A stretch of 64,000 nucleotides of DNA, from positions 1 to 64,000 of the forward strand of contig NZ_KB899288.1 in the NCBI RefSeq assembly GCF_000378145.1, read 5' to 3'. This stretch comes from Saccharibacillus kuerlensis DSM 22868. GTDB lineage: Bacteria > Bacillota > Bacilli > Paenibacillales > Paenibacillaceae. The notes below the pieces were generated by a model. The model saw only the letters and a program-made list of their open reading frames with translations. It was not told the DNA's origin and made no database searches. Every line of letters starts with the position of its first letter. The first letter of the stretch is position 1. Below, piece by piece: positions 44,901 to 54,236 of the stretch. Made by a program: the position numbers and the translations under genes.

Positions 44901-45602
44901 ATGAAGGCAAAAGGCAAAAGGATGAAGCGGTCCGCGCAGGCGGCCGCGATCTTAACAGGCACATTTTTGATGGCATTTACGTTTTATCACATTAATTTTC
45001 AAAACCATCTTTCGGAGGGCGGTTTTGTCGGTCTCTCGCTGCTCGGCGAGTATGCGTTCGGATTCCCGCCCGCACTGACAATTCTGATTCTCGACATTCC
45101 GTTTATGCTGCTGTTCGCCCTGCGCAAGGGCTGGAGGTCTATGGGACCTGCAGCGTTGGCCGCGGGTTCGTTCACTGTGTTTTATGCGGGAATGGAACAC
45201 TTTTCCACATTGAGTTTCGACCTGCAGGGTCAGCTCTGGCTCGCTGCTTTGCTTTCCGGTCTTCTGACCGGAGTCGGAGGAGGTCTGGTACTTCGCTGCG
45301 GCGGAGCAACAGGCGGAGACGACTGTGCCGCCATCTGGCTTCATGAGAAGACCGGACTGAAGATTGGTACTGTGTTCATTCTTATGGACGCGTCGGTGCT
45401 GCTGCTGTCGCTGCTGTACCTGCCGCTGGCCGAGACGCTCTACACTGTAGCGGCTGTATGTATCGGAGGCAAGGTCATCACTTGGACTGTGGAACCGCAG
45501 ATTTTGCGTCAGGGTCTTACTTCGATCGCGCATCTGTTTGTGCCGGCGAAGCCTCATGTTCCTACCGCACCGCCGGAAGTTAAAGGTTTGAATAGAGTGT
45601 AA
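44901..45602 (+). CDS. YitT family membrane protein
   Basis: A 233-residue membrane protein with five to six hydrophobic segments (AAILTGTFLMAFTFYHINF; FPPALTILILDIPFMLLFAL; LLSGLLTGVGGGLVLRCGGA). The GVGGGLVLRCGGATGGDDCA segment is the family hallmark. The YitT family is of unknown transport function. The C-terminal DUF2179 domain usual in longer members is absent, so this is a short form. GAGGAG is 8 bases upstream of the ATG, right after the third leader stem, which places it under possible leader control. Confidence 0.9.
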   Translation: MKAKGKRMKRSAQAAAILTGTFLMAFTFYHINFQNHLSEGGFVGLSLLGEYAFGFPPALTILILDIPFMLLFALRKGWRSMGPAALAAGSFTVFYAGMEHFSTLSFDLQGQLWLAALLSGLLTGVGGGLVLRCGGATGGDDCAAIWLHEKTGLKIGTVFILMDASVLLLSLLYLPLAETLYTVAAVCIGGKVITWTVEPQILRQGLTSIAHLFVPAKPHVPTAPPEVKGLNRV

Positions 45603-45660
45603 GATATAGGGTCATAGGGGAAGACCCGTAGCCGCGAACTTTCCCCGTCTGCTTGAATGA

Positions 45661-45713
45661 AAAAACCGTTCCGATTTTCTCCATTTTGGAGAAAGCCGAA
45701 ACGGTTTTTTTTT
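45661..45713. terminator. Terminator after the YitT gene
   Basis: AAAACCGTT-CG...TTCTCC pairs with GGAGAA...CG-AACGGTTTT, with a run of nine T. Confidence 0.92.
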
Positions 45714-45834
45714 GAGAATTCAAAAAAAATCGCGTGAGTACTTAATATAAACGAATGATAAGTAAATGATAAATGGACGGAAAGCTTTGAAGTATACTGC
45801 TTCTTGTATCAAAGCATGTCTTCGGTTTTTAGGC

Positions 45835-46254
45835 TTAAGATTGAATCTGACCGTCTTTATCATGGACATAGACGTGAACATCGCGATTTTCCGCTTCCTT
45901 GTTCGCTGCTTTGACCGCTTCATCTTTGCGGCTGTGAGTAGACAACGGCTTATCTTCGTGTTCTTCTTTGACCGCCCAGTTGTTCTCGCGAAACACAACG
46001 TGAAGGGCATGGCGGTCGTTCGAATTGGATTCTGATTTTGAGTTTTTTGAATCGCTGTCTTTTTTCGATGTTTTTTCTTCGTGTTCCGGATGATTTTCGT
46101 TCCATTCCTCGGCACGTGCCGTGGCAATCGCAATGGCACGTCCTTCTTCGTAGTCTTCGTCGAGCAGAGCATTTGCAATCTCGATCGCTTTATTGCGGAC
46201 ACGTTCATCCAGATTTTTCATCGACTGCGGATAATCATTTTTGTTCCAAGGCAT
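45835..46254 (-). CDS. YdaT-like DUF2188 stress protein
   Basis: A 139-residue hydrophilic protein. The N-terminal 60 residues (MPWNKNDYPQSMKNLDERVR, then ANALLDEDYEEGRAIAIATA) match the start of Bacillus YdaT. A Lys/Ser/Asp linker follows, then a DUF2188 repeat (HVVFRENNWAVKEEHEDKPL, THSRKDEAVKAANKEAENRD). YdaT belongs to the SigB general stress regulon in B. subtilis; its molecular role is unknown. ATAGGAGGAAC precedes the ATG. Confidence 0.9.
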   Translation of the reverse strand: MPWNKNDYPQSMKNLDERVRNKAIEIANALLDEDYEEGRAIAIATARAEEWNENHPEHEEKTSKKDSDSKNSKSESNSNDRHALHVVFRENNWAVKEEHEDKPLSTHSRKDEAVKAANKEAENRDVHVYVHDKDGQIQS

Positions 46255-46532
46255 ATTTGTTCCTCCTATCCGAATAGAGAACAGTGGCGCCGGATTCCAA
46301 TAAAGAACTTTGTTCCAGCGCGCGGGGTGTCTGCTTTTTCGTATGCCTATTACCTACCCGAACGCAAAGAAGCTTAACCATCGAGAGCTTAAGGCGGCAT
46401 GGATGGAAAGACAAAGAATGTTCAAATTTGCAAGTACCTGCTATGATAAAAAACATGGTCGTGCGGCGCTTTTGAAAAAGAGCCTGTTCGCCGATGAACA
46501 TGATAACCGAAAGCACGGAAGGAGTTTTACAC

Positions 46533-47066
46533 ATGAAAGTCACTTTGATTGCCGGCAGTAACCGGGAACAGGCCAGCAGCACACAGCTGACCCGTTATAT
46601 CGCAAGACTGCTTGAAGAGCAGGGGTTCGAAACGGAAGTATTCAGTCTGTACGAACATCAGCTGCCGCTGTACGGTCCTGGCGAAGCGTATGGACACGAA
46701 GAAGTGCTGAAGCTGGCTCAGTCTGTCAAATCGGCGCAGGCTATTGTATTGGCGACACCGGAATATCACTCCTCGATTTCGGGTGTGCTCAAAAATGCAC
46801 TCGACTTCCTGAACAGCGAATACTTTGAAGGCAAGCCGGTGCTGTCGGCAAGTTCCGCAGGCGGCTCCGTCGGCGTATCCTCACTGGGCGCACTGCAGGC
46901 GATTGTACGCAATCTGCATGGATTGAACTGCCCGGAATGGATTTCGGTCGGCGGCGATCAGCGCAAATTCGACGAGAACGGCGATCCAGTCGATCAAGCG
47001 AGTGAGCTGCGTATTCGCAAAGCGGTCGATACATTCGTGCATCTGATTCAGCGCGTTCAAGCCTAA
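46533..47066 (+). CDS. NADPH-dependent FMN reductase family protein
   Basis: A 177-residue flavodoxin-fold reductase. The phosphate-binding loop is in TLIAGSNREQASSTQLTRYI, the family motif in LATPEYHSSISGVLKNALDF, and SAGGSVGVSSLGALQAIVRN is conserved near the C-terminus. It likely reduces FMN or quinone/azo substrates. GGAAGGAG lies 8 bases before ATG 46533. Monocistronic, with a strong terminator. The upstream 46255-46532 has no convincing gene. Confidence 0.94.
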   Translation: MKVTLIAGSNREQASSTQLTRYIARLLEEQGFETEVFSLYEHQLPLYGPGEAYGHEEVLKLAQSVKSAQAIVLATPEYHSSISGVLKNALDFLNSEYFEGKPVLSASSAGGSVGVSSLGALQAIVRNLHGLNCPEWISVGGDQRKFDENGDPVDQASELRIRKAVDTFVHLIQRVQA

Positions 47067-47116
47067 GCGAGTTTTTAAACGTTTAGAAACGGCGGATTTC
47101 GGCGGTACAACGACAA

Positions 47117-47155
47117 AGAAAAACGGATTCCGCTTCGAAGCGGAATCCGTTTTTC
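47117..47155. terminator. Bidirectional terminator, near-perfect palindrome
   Basis: AAAAACGGATTCCGCTT pairs with AAGCGGAATCCGTTTTT between convergent genes. Confidence 0.94.
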
Positions 47156-47211
47156 TGTTAGTTGATACATTTTGAACAAGTTATAAAGGCTGAAAAAGAA
47201 TGAAGAGATGC

Positions 47212-48186
47212 TTACTGCTCAGCGAACAAAGCGCGGTATTCGCCATAGCCTTCTTCTTCAAGCTTGTCCGCCGGCACGAAACGAAGCGCAGCGGAGTTAA
47301 TGCAGTAGCGCAGTCCGTCAGGACCCGGGCCGTCATCGAATACGTGTCCCAAGTGAGAATCGGCTTCTTTGCTTCGTACTTCGGTACGAATCATGAAGTG
47401 ACTGAGATCCACCTTTTCCTTGACGTGATAATCGCGGATTGGACGGGTGAAACTCGGCCAGCCGCAGCCGGCATCGTATTTATCGCGCGAGCTGAACAGC
47501 GGCTCGCCGGAAACGATATCCACGTAGATGCCTTCGCCATGGTGATCCCAGAACTCATTATGGAATGCTGGCTCGGTACCGTTGTTTTGGGTGACGTTAT
47601 ACTGCATTTCGCTCAAACGCTGTTTCAGTTCGTTTTTATCGATAGGTTTTTTCCAATGTTCTTCAATGAACGCTTCGCGTCCAGACGCTTTTTTGTAACG
47701 TTTGTAATGGCCGGGATTTTTTTTATGATAGTCCTGATGGTAGTCTTCGGCTTCGTAGAACGTTTCGGCCGGACGAATCGGGGTTACAATCGGCTTGTCG
47801 AAGCGTTCGCTTTCGGCCAACGCTTTCTTGGAAGCTTCCGCCTTGATGCGCTGTTCGTCCGTATGGTAGAAGATGGCCGTACCGTACGAAGAACCGCGGT
47901 CGTGAAACTGTCCGCCTGCGTCGGTCGGATCAATTTGCTGCCAGAACAGTTCGAGCAACTTTTCGTAAGGGAACAGTTCCGGATTGTACGTGATTTGAAC
48001 CGCCTCGAGATGTCCTGTCGTTTCCGAGCATACTTCTTTGTAAGTCGGGTTTTCGGTATGTCCGCCCGTGTAGCCGGATACGACCTTGACGATACCCGGC
48101 AGATCTTCGAACGGCGTCACCATACACCAGAAGCAACCTCCCGCAAATGTTGCTTTTTCGATCATAGAAGATGAGTAATCGGCCAT
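47212..48186 (-). CDS. msrAB: Fused peptide methionine sulfoxide reductase MsrA/MsrB
   Basis: Repairs oxidised methionine (both S- and R-sulfoxide) in proteins. It has 324 residues: the MsrA domain at about 8-165 with catalytic Cys in FAGGCFWCM (residue 18), and the MsrB domain at about 185-315 with CGWPSFT and catalytic Cys in [11 protein letters not shown]. The MsrB zinc CxxC pairs are not seen, so it belongs to the zinc-free form. ATG 48186 is chosen for GGAGGGATC about 8 bases upstream; the frame is open 16 codons further. No signal peptide, so cytoplasmic. Confidence 0.96.
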   Translation of the reverse strand: MADYSSSMIEKATFAGGCFWCMVTPFEDLPGIVKVVSGYTGGHTENPTYKEVCSETTGHLEAVQITYNPELFPYEKLLELFWQQIDPTDAGGQFHDRGSSYGTAIFYHTDEQRIKAEASKKALAESERFDKPIVTPIRPAETFYEAEDYHQDYHKKNPGHYKRYKKASGREAFIEEHWKKPIDKNELKQRLSEMQYNVTQNNGTEPAFHNEFWDHHGEGIYVDIVSGEPLFSSRDKYDAGCGWPSFTRPIRDYHVKEKVDLSHFMIRTEVRSKEADSHLGHVFDDGPGPDGLRYCINSAALRFVPADKLEEEGYGEYRALFAEQ

Positions 48187-48502
48187 GGTGGATCCCTCCG
48201 TGAATTTTATTTTCATCAATTGTTTGATGCACAATTAATTAGAAGACGTACTTTAAATTATAAAGGATTTCATCCTATTCGCCAAGTCTCGCTTCACAAA
48301 GCTAGTAAACGTCAGGAAGGTTCGCGAATCAGAGATGCTTTTTCCGGCGAAGGTCTTCGGGACAATGATTCTTTTGCTGACCGAGCGTTTGCCAACGAGA
48401 CTTTTGCCAACCGTAAGCGGGGCGCGTATACTCGAAAAGGAAACGAGATCAGCTCGGCGGCGAGGATGCTGCACACGAACGACAGAAAGTAGGGAAGCGG
48501 AA
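48187..48502. other. Intergenic region between divergent msrAB and Gfo/Idh genes
   Basis: Holds the msrAB ribosome site and two near-identical TTTGCCAAC segments (about 48389-48413). No promoter or structured RNA stands out, and the frames crossing it lack ribosome sites. Confidence 0.5.
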
Positions 48503-49471
48503 ATGGAAACAACGGAAAGCGGCACAGGCAGGGAATCGGCAAAACGGAGAAAAAAGGTGGCGCTGATCGGAATCGGAGGCATAGCGGAAAAGGTATATCT
48601 GCCTCTGCTGGCCGGACATCCCGATGCGGAAATTGTAGGCATCGTCAGTCGGACGGAGTCCCGTGTTCGTGCAGCGGCTTCGCTGCACCGTATCCCAAAT
48701 TTTTCGACGGAGCTTGACGATCTGCTGCGTTGGGAGCCGGATGCGGTATTCGTACACAGCGCCACGGATTCCCATTATGCTATCGTGATGCGGTGTCTGG
48801 AAGCAGGGCTGCCGGTCTACGTCGACAAGCCGCTGTCGACGGATCCGGCAGAAAGCAGGGCGATGGCATCCAAAGCCGAAGAAAAGGGTCTGCTGCTGAG
48901 CGTCGGTTTTAACCGTCGTTTCGCGCCGCTCTATGTCGGTGCCAAAACATGGATTGAAGAAGCCGGAGGTTTTGCCCAGATGCAGGCGGTCAAGCACCGG
49001 ACCCGGATGCAGCATCGTTCCGCCCGGGAGACGGTGTACGACGATCTGATACATATGCTCGACCTGCTGCTCTGGTTGGGGAAAGGCGATATCCGCTCTC
49101 TGTCCGGCGGGATAGAGGCGGATGAGCAGGGACGGATGCGGCAGGCATTCGGTTCGCTGCGTCTGGGCGGCGGAATAGGCAGCTACAGTATGGTTCGCAG
49201 CGCAGGGAGGGATTTCGAGCGGCTGGAACTGCATGGCAGCGGCCGTTCAGCGGTCGTGGAAGATCTGGAGCGAGCTCTTTGGACGGAAGACGGCGGGCGT
49301 CCGCAGGAGAGCGGCTTCGGCAGCTGGGATACCGTGCTGAAGCGCCGCGGGTTCGAAGGCGTTGTCCAGCATGTGCTGGACACGCTGGATGAGCCCGAAC
49401 GCTGCACGGTTCGTGCAGATCGGGTACTGGACTCGCACGAGTTGGCGGAACGTGCGTCCCGTTTCTGGTGA
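48503..49471 (+). CDS. Gfo/Idh/MocA family oxidoreductase
   Basis: A 322-residue NAD(P)-dependent oxidoreductase. The Rossmann motif is VALIGIGGIAEKVYLPLLAG and the signature Lys is in PVYVDKPLSTDP (EKP variant DKP). The second domain has VGFNRRFAPLY and DDLIHMLDLLLWL. Substrate unknown, usually a sugar, inositol or amino-sugar. It is separate from the cluster at 51108-56009, whose oxidoreductases are more alike in setting. The start at 48503 has a moderate AGGGAAG site; the frame is open far upstream. Confidence 0.9.
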   Translation: METTESGTGRESAKRRKKVALIGIGGIAEKVYLPLLAGHPDAEIVGIVSRTESRVRAAASLHRIPNFSTELDDLLRWEPDAVFVHSATDSHYAIVMRCLEAGLPVYVDKPLSTDPAESRAMASKAEEKGLLLSVGFNRRFAPLYVGAKTWIEEAGGFAQMQAVKHRTRMQHRSARETVYDDLIHMLDLLLWLGKGDIRSLSGGIEADEQGRMRQAFGSLRLGGGIGSYSMVRSAGRDFERLELHGSGRSAVVEDLERALWTEDGGRPQESGFGSWDTVLKRRGFEGVVQHVLDTLDEPERCTVRADRVLDSHELAERASRFW

Positions 49472-49523
49472 CGAGACGAATTTAAACCCTGCAAAATACG
49501 CAAAACGAAAGGGGCTTACAGAC

Positions 49524-49892
49524 ATGAGCGATTATGGAGACGACGATTACGAACGTTATGAGAGCGCTGAAGGGCGCAGGGAGTTGGAGAAAAAAACACA
49601 GGAGAAAATCGTCGAAGTCTACCGCCAGGAAGAAGACATGATGATTCTCGTGTATGCGCAGTGGTGTATCAACAACGATATTGATCCAGTAGAGCTGTAC
49701 ACGCAGGCTTACCCGGATCAGCTGGCGAACGAGCGGCTGGCGCGTGTAATGGAATTGACCGTGTCGAAGGAAGAAGCCGGTGATATTACGGACGATACGC
49801 TGCTTGGCGTGCTCTCCATGTTCGGCAACGAGGATCTGGGCATGGTTGTAACGGAAGTCATCGAGCAGAAAAAACGCAGCAAGCGCGATTAG
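49524..49892 (+). CDS. Conserved hypothetical protein (122 residues)
   Basis: Acidic, mostly helical 122-residue protein with no membrane segment: MSDYGDDDYERYESAEGRRE, a central QEEDMMILVYAQWCINNDID and DPVELYTQAYPDQLANERLA. GAAAGGGG lies about 9 bases before the ATG. I do not recognise its family. It follows the Gfo/Idh gene by 52 bases and may share its transcript. Confidence 0.75.
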   Translation: MSDYGDDDYERYESAEGRRELEKKTQEKIVEVYRQEEDMMILVYAQWCINNDIDPVELYTQAYPDQLANERLARVMELTVSKEEAGDITDDTLLGVLSMFGNEDLGMVVTEVIEQKKRSKRD

Positions 49893-49901
49893 GCGTTTGA
49901 A

Positions 49902-49940
49902 CCTTATCCTTATTCTTAGCTTTATCTTTATCCTTATCTC
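49902..49940. repeat. Hexamer-like tandem repeat (TTATCY)
   Basis: Six or so imperfect units of TTATCC/TTATTC/TTATCT immediately after the hypothetical gene, in non-coding DNA. Confidence 0.7.
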
Positions 49941-49969
49941 TACGGTAGGGTAACTTTTAAGGAACAAAA

Positions 49970-50010
49970 ACAGCCCGCATTCTGCCTATCCGGCATGTCT
50001 GCGGGCTGTC
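49970..50010. terminator. Bidirectional hairpin terminator
   Basis: ACAGCCCGCA pairs with TGCGGGCTGT with A-rich and T-rich flanks, between convergent genes. Confidence 0.8.
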
Positions 50011-50081
50011 TTCGTTTGTTTCTATCATTTACAATCTGCGTGATATAAATAGTGGAGCGTCTGCAGACAGACCCAATTCCG

Positions 50082-50906
50082 TTACATTTTCTCCTGCCGG
50101 GTATATCGGAACTCTTTTGGAGACATGCCGAATTTGCTTCGGAATACGCGGTGGAAGTAAGTATAATTGGCAAATCCCGACGTCTCGGCGACTTGTTCCA
50201 ACGGCATCGGACTGAATACGATTCGTTCCTTGGCCATATCGAGCCGGACTTCAAGCGCATACTGCATAATGCTGATGCCGAACGTCTCCTTGAACAGGTG
50301 AACACAGCGGGAAACGCTCGTATCCACATAAGCGGCCACATCTTCCAATTTGAACAGAGACGACGCATTTTCTTCAATATACTGCTTGATTCGATGGGCG
50401 AGGAAACTTTTGCCCGAGGAGATCGGCTGCTCGCTGAGCAGACGGTCGGTTTCCAGACACAGGATACGCAGATAATAATCGGAAATGCGTGGATCCGGAT
50501 TGGAGATGCGGCGCTGTTCGATCACAATCTGACGAAATAACCCCAGCAGCCCTTCGCTGAGCGGAATGCTGATCTTGGTTGGACGCTTGCGCTGACTCCA
50601 CCATTGATCAATCCATTCGCCGCCAAAAAAAATGTGATAGTCGCCGCTCTCCATCGGCTGATTCAGGCTCTCCGAAGGAGTCGGTGGAAAAATTTTAAGT
50701 TCATAAGTATCGTTCGGTCCATAGAGCAGCAGGTCTCCGGCTTCGATCCGCTGCATTTTGCCGTCGATCAGCGCTTCGGAAGTTCCGTCCGTCTGTAGAC
50801 GAAGCAGGTAGCTGCCGAGACCTTCGGTCCGATTGATATGAAAAGGTGTTCGATGGAAGGAAAATCCTGCAGTGAAAATCTGGCAGGAAAGGTTCGTCGT
50901 CTGCAT
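50082..50906 (-). CDS. AraC family transcriptional regulator
   Basis: A 274-residue regulator: a cupin-like sensing domain (about 15-150: GDLLLYGPNDTYELKIFPPT) and a C-terminal AraC double helix-turn-helix (FKLEDVAAYVDTSVSRCVHL, then QVAETSGFANYTYFHRVFRS). AAGGAG lies about 9 bases before the ATG. It is divergent from the sugar oxidoreductase cluster starting at 51108, so it is the likely activator. Paired GTTAAC sites at 51036-51058 could be its operator. Confidence 0.94.
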   Translation of the reverse strand: MQTTNLSCQIFTAGFSFHRTPFHINRTEGLGSYLLRLQTDGTSEALIDGKMQRIEAGDLLLYGPNDTYELKIFPPTPSESLNQPMESGDYHIFFGGEWIDQWWSQRKRPTKISIPLSEGLLGLFRQIVIEQRRISNPDPRISDYYLRILCLETDRLLSEQPISSGKSFLAHRIKQYIEENASSLFKLEDVAAYVDTSVSRCVHLFKETFGISIMQYALEVRLDMAKERIVFSPMPLEQVAETSGFANYTYFHRVFRSKFGMSPKEFRYTRQEKM

Positions 50907-51035
50907 ATCGGCTGCTCCTTGATAAAGAAAGATAAAATAATGACCAGATTGTTCATGTTTCGATTATATTCTTCATTTTAATATAAATCGATTTGCAATA
51001 CCATGAATTCGAACGAACCATGTACAGTCGAGACT

Positions 51036-51058
51036 GTTAACAAGCCAGAATGGTTAAC
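51036..51058. promoter_or_regulatory. Two GTTAAC sites 17 bases apart
   Basis: GTTAAC at 51036-51041 and 51053-51058, in the gap between the AraC gene and the oxidoreductase operon, 50 bases before the latter's start. Spacing is near two helical turns, as for AraC-type direct repeats. Confidence 0.35.
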
Positions 51059-51107
51059 GTTTCGGCGCAAAGCGACTTGGTAATCGACATGAAGGAGTGA
51101 TGTTCTC

Positions 51108-52199
51108 TTGACACGCATGAAGACTGGGATTGTCGGATGCGGCAACATCAGTTCCATATATCTGCAAAATTTGGCTGCAAGTCAGTGGATCGAGGTAACT
51201 GCGCTTGCCGACCGTATACTCGAGAAGGCGCAGGAACGGGCTGATGAATTCGGCATTGCAACCGCTTGCACAGTGGACGAGCTTATGGCAGACCCATCCA
51301 TTGAGCTTGTTATTAACCTAACCATTCCGGCAAGCCATGCAGCTGTGCATCTTGCCGCCCTTGAAGCGGGTAAGCACGTATACGGAGAAAAGCCGCTTGC
51401 GGTATCGCTGGAAGATGGTCGTCTGGTGCTGGAAGAAGCCGCCAAGCGAAATTTGCAAGTCGGCTGTGCTCCGGATACTTTCTTGGGTGCTGGTGTTAGT
51501 ACGGCTCGCCGTGCGATCGAGGAAGGGCTGATTGGTCGTCCGATTGGAGGAACCGCGTTTATGTTGAGTGGAGGCCCTGAAAGCTGGCATCCCGATCCCG
51601 AATTTTTCTACGCTTACGGAGGCGGACCGCTGTTCGATATGGGTCCGTATTATCTGACGGCGCTGATCAATCTGCTTGGACCGATCCAGCGTGTCAGCTC
51701 ATCTGCCGGCATACAGATTCCCGACCGGATTGTCGGTTCGGGACCGAAGGAAGGAACGCCGATCGTCGTTCAGACTCCGACACATCTGGCCGGCACATTG
51801 GATTTCGCTGGCGGGTCAATTGTCACGATGATCATGAGCTTTGATGTACGCGGCGGAGCCGAACTGCCGAGAATGGAAATCTACGGAACGGCTGGTACGC
51901 TGTCGCTGCCTGATCCGAACTTCTTCGGAGGAGACGTTCGTCTGCGCCGCGCGGATTCGGAAGAGTGGGAAACACTGGCTCCTATATTCGAAAGCGACCA
52001 TAATGAGCGGGGAATCGGCGTAGAAGACATGGTCAAGTCCATCCGGGAAGATCGCCGTCATCGCGCCAATGGAGAGCTGGCTTATCACGTGCTTGAAGTC
52101 ATGCATGCATTTATGCATTCCTCTGCGGAAAGTCGGCATATTACGCTGGAAAGCTCGTATAAAGTTCCGGAGGCAAGACCTGATTCGCTCAAATTATAA
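51108..52199 (+). CDS. Gfo/Idh/MocA family oxidoreductase (cluster, first)
   Basis: A 363-residue NAD(P)-dependent oxidoreductase. Rossmann motif TGIVGCGNISSIYLQNLAAS; signature Lys in HVYGEKPLAVSLEDGRLVLE; second-domain GGGPLFDMGPYYLTALINLL (D-x-G-x-H family position as DMGPY). TTG start with AAGGAG 10 bases upstream; an in-frame ATG lies 9 bases later. First gene of a likely operon of sugar oxidoreductases, isomerase-like proteins and ThuA. It would oxidise or reduce a sugar ring carbon; substrate unknown. Confidence 0.92.
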   Translation: MTRMKTGIVGCGNISSIYLQNLAASQWIEVTALADRILEKAQERADEFGIATACTVDELMADPSIELVINLTIPASHAAVHLAALEAGKHVYGEKPLAVSLEDGRLVLEEAAKRNLQVGCAPDTFLGAGVSTARRAIEEGLIGRPIGGTAFMLSGGPESWHPDPEFFYAYGGGPLFDMGPYYLTALINLLGPIQRVSSSAGIQIPDRIVGSGPKEGTPIVVQTPTHLAGTLDFAGGSIVTMIMSFDVRGGAELPRMEIYGTAGTLSLPDPNFFGGDVRLRRADSEEWETLAPIFESDHNERGIGVEDMVKSIREDRRHRANGELAYHVLEVMHAFMHSSAESRHITLESSYKVPEARPDSLKL

Positions 52200-52222
52200 T
52201 TCGAGAAAAGGTGGAGCGCATA

Positions 52223-52993
52223 ATGGCAAAAGTAGGACTGCAGCTGTATACCGTACGTGAAGAAATGGAACAGGATTTTCGTGGGACGCTTGAGAAAGTA
52301 GCCGCACTTGGCTACAAAGGTGTGGAATTCCATACGTTTTTCGGACATGGAGCCGATGAAGTCAAGTCGATTCTTGATGAACTCGGTCTGGAAGCACTGG
52401 GTACGCATACAGCCTATCGACAGATGCTGGAACATCTCGATGAAGAGATCGCATACAACAAGCAGATCGGCAATAAAATCCTGATCGTGCCTTATCTGGA
52501 GGAAGCGGATCGCGTCTGGGACGAGGTGTTCGCCAATTTGAAGGAGCTGGGCAAACGTACACGGGAACAGGGAGTGGTGCTGTGCTATCACAACCACGAA
52601 TTCGAGTTAACGGAAAAGGTGAACAATCAAACGGTATTTGACGCCATGTATGCAGCTGTACCTGCCGAAGATCTGCAGGTCGAAATGGACACGTGCTGGG
52701 TACATTATGGCGGCTATGATCCGGTTGAATATATCGCTCGATACAAAGGCCGTCTGCCGATTGTACATTTGAAAGACATGACTCGGGATGCGGATGGCAA
52801 GGCAATCACCGCTGAACTGGGCGTAGGCGAAGTGGATCTGAAAGCAATCGCGGACGCCGCGATCGATGCGGGCGTGGAATGGATTGTCGTCGAACAGGAT
52901 TACTGCGGAGGCGGCAAACCGCTCGAATCGATCGCAGCAAGTATGGAATGGATCAAAAAATATGCAGCAGAAGGAGGCAAATTGAATGTCTAA
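52223..52993 (+). CDS. Sugar phosphate isomerase/epimerase family protein (TIM barrel)
   Basis: A 256-residue TIM-barrel protein of the xylose-isomerase-like AP endonuclease 2 fold. It starts AKVGLQLYTVREEMEQDFRG, and metal-binding residues are in VLCYHNHEFEL, DTCWVHYGGYDPV, PIVHLKDM and VVEQDYC. Families next to Gfo/Idh genes act on keto or inositol sugars. ATG 52223 has GGTGGAG 7 bases upstream; the downstream oxidoreductase overlaps it by 8 bases. Confidence 0.92.
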   Translation: MAKVGLQLYTVREEMEQDFRGTLEKVAALGYKGVEFHTFFGHGADEVKSILDELGLEALGTHTAYRQMLEHLDEEIAYNKQIGNKILIVPYLEEADRVWDEVFANLKELGKRTREQGVVLCYHNHEFELTEKVNNQTVFDAMYAAVPAEDLQVEMDTCWVHYGGYDPVEYIARYKGRLPIVHLKDMTRDADGKAITAELGVGEVDLKAIADAAIDAGVEWIVVEQDYCGGGKPLESIAASMEWIKKYAAEGGKLNV

Positions 52994-54068
52994 AACGCTT
53001 AACGTCGCCGTAATCGGGTGTGGAGGTATTGCCAACGGAAAGCATCTTCCCGCCCTTTCCAGACAAGATAAAGCTGTGATTGTCGCCTTCTGCGATCTGG
53101 TTGAGACCCGTGCGCAGGAAGCTGCCGACCAGTATGGTGCCGAAGGTGCCAAAGTGTATACCGATTACAAGGAGCTGCTCAAGGACGAGAACATCGAAGT
53201 TGTACATGTCTGCACGCCAAACGATTCTCACGCAGAAATTACGATTGCGTCGCTTGAAGCGGGCAAACATGTACTGTGTGAAAAGCCGATGGCCAAGACG
53301 ACGGAGGAAGCGCGCAGCATGATCGAAGCGGCCAACCGTACAGGAAAAAAATTGTCTATCGCTTACCAAAACCGTTTCCGAGACGACAGCCAACATCTGA
53401 AGGATATGTGTGAAAAAGGCGAGCTTGGCGATCTCTATTTCGGCAAGGCAATCGCACTGCGCCGCCGCGCCGTACCGACTTGGGGCGTTTTCCTCGACGA
53501 AGAGAAACAAGGCGGAGGTCCGCTGATCGATATCGGCACACACGCGCTGGATCTGACGCTGTGGCTGATGGATAACTATAAGCCGAAAAGCGTTATGGGT
53601 TCTACCTTCCATAAGCTCGGCAGCCGCGAGAATGCAGCCAATGCGTTCGGTCCATGGAATCCGGAAGAATTTAAGGTAGAAGACTCGGCGTTCGGTTTTA
53701 TCAAAATGGAGAACGGTGCGACAATTGTGCTGGAGTCGAGCTGGGCGCTTAATGTCCGCAAGTTCGGTGAAGCCCAGACGCTGCTCTGCGGTACCGAAGG
53801 CGGAGCCGACATGGCGGACGGCCTGCATATCAACGGCGAAGACCGCAGCCGTCTGATCGAAACAAAAGTGGACTTCGGCTCCGGCGGCGTAGCGTTCTAT
53901 GACGGTGGATCGGAGAATGCGGAGGATCGCGAAGCGAGAATGTGGCTCGAAGCGATTCTCGAAGACAAGGAGCCGGTCGTCAAGCCTGAACAGGCGCTTG
54001 TCGTTACGCAGATTCTCGAAGCGATCTACGAATCCGCCAAAACGGGCCGTGCAGTATACTTCGATTAA
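52986..54068 (+). CDS. Gfo/Idh/MocA family oxidoreductase (cluster, second)
   Basis: A 360-residue NAD(P)-dependent oxidoreductase. Rossmann motif VAVIGCGGIANGKHLPALSR; signature Lys in HVLCEKPMAKTTEEARSMIE; catalytic-domain motif GGGPLIDIGTHALDLTLWLM with D-x-x-x-H. It overlaps the isomerase-like gene by eight bases, so translation is coupled. With the first oxidoreductase it would allow oxidation and reduction around a keto-sugar intermediate; direction is unknown. Confidence 0.95.
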   Translation: MSKTLNVAVIGCGGIANGKHLPALSRQDKAVIVAFCDLVETRAQEAADQYGAEGAKVYTDYKELLKDENIEVVHVCTPNDSHAEITIASLEAGKHVLCEKPMAKTTEEARSMIEAANRTGKKLSIAYQNRFRDDSQHLKDMCEKGELGDLYFGKAIALRRRAVPTWGVFLDEEKQGGGPLIDIGTHALDLTLWLMDNYKPKSVMGSTFHKLGSRENAANAFGPWNPEEFKVEDSAFGFIKMENGATIVLESSWALNVRKFGEAQTLLCGTEGGADMADGLHINGEDRSRLIETKVDFGSGGVAFYDGGSENAEDREARMWLEAILEDKEPVVKPEQALVVTQILEAIYESAKTGRAVYFD

Positions 54069-54102
54069 AGTCGGCTCTTTGCATAGTCTATAAAGTTTGC
54101 TT

Positions 54103-54155
54103 TCACGAACCATTTTAACTGCTAAAACTGGTACATTTCGCTGGTCGTGAAAAAA
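54103..54155 (+). terminator. Possible hairpin between the second oxidoreductase and the isomerase gene
   Basis: TTTCACGA and TCGTGAAA can pair across about 35 bases. The loop is long, so termination is doubtful; it may only attenuate. Confidence 0.3.
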
Positions 54156-54236
54156 GGGGAGTAGGGCTTTTTCGCACCTCTTTCCTATTCAGATTGGGGC
54201 CAAAATACAGATATAATAACTAAGGAGGTTCGGCTG

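Noticed and set aside
46343-46561. Small plus-strand frame before the FMN reductase gene
   Set aside because: The translation looks plausible (ELKAAWMERQRMFKFASTCY) but there is no ribosome site, and it runs over the start of the well-supported reductase gene in another frame. Kept as unlikely.
47200-48174. Plus-strand open frame of 324 codons over msrAB
   Set aside because: Antisense shadow of msrAB; Phe/Val/Arg-rich translation without motifs.
52953-54113. Minus-strand open frame of 386 codons over the second oxidoreductase
   Set aside because: Antisense shadow of a clear Gfo/Idh gene.
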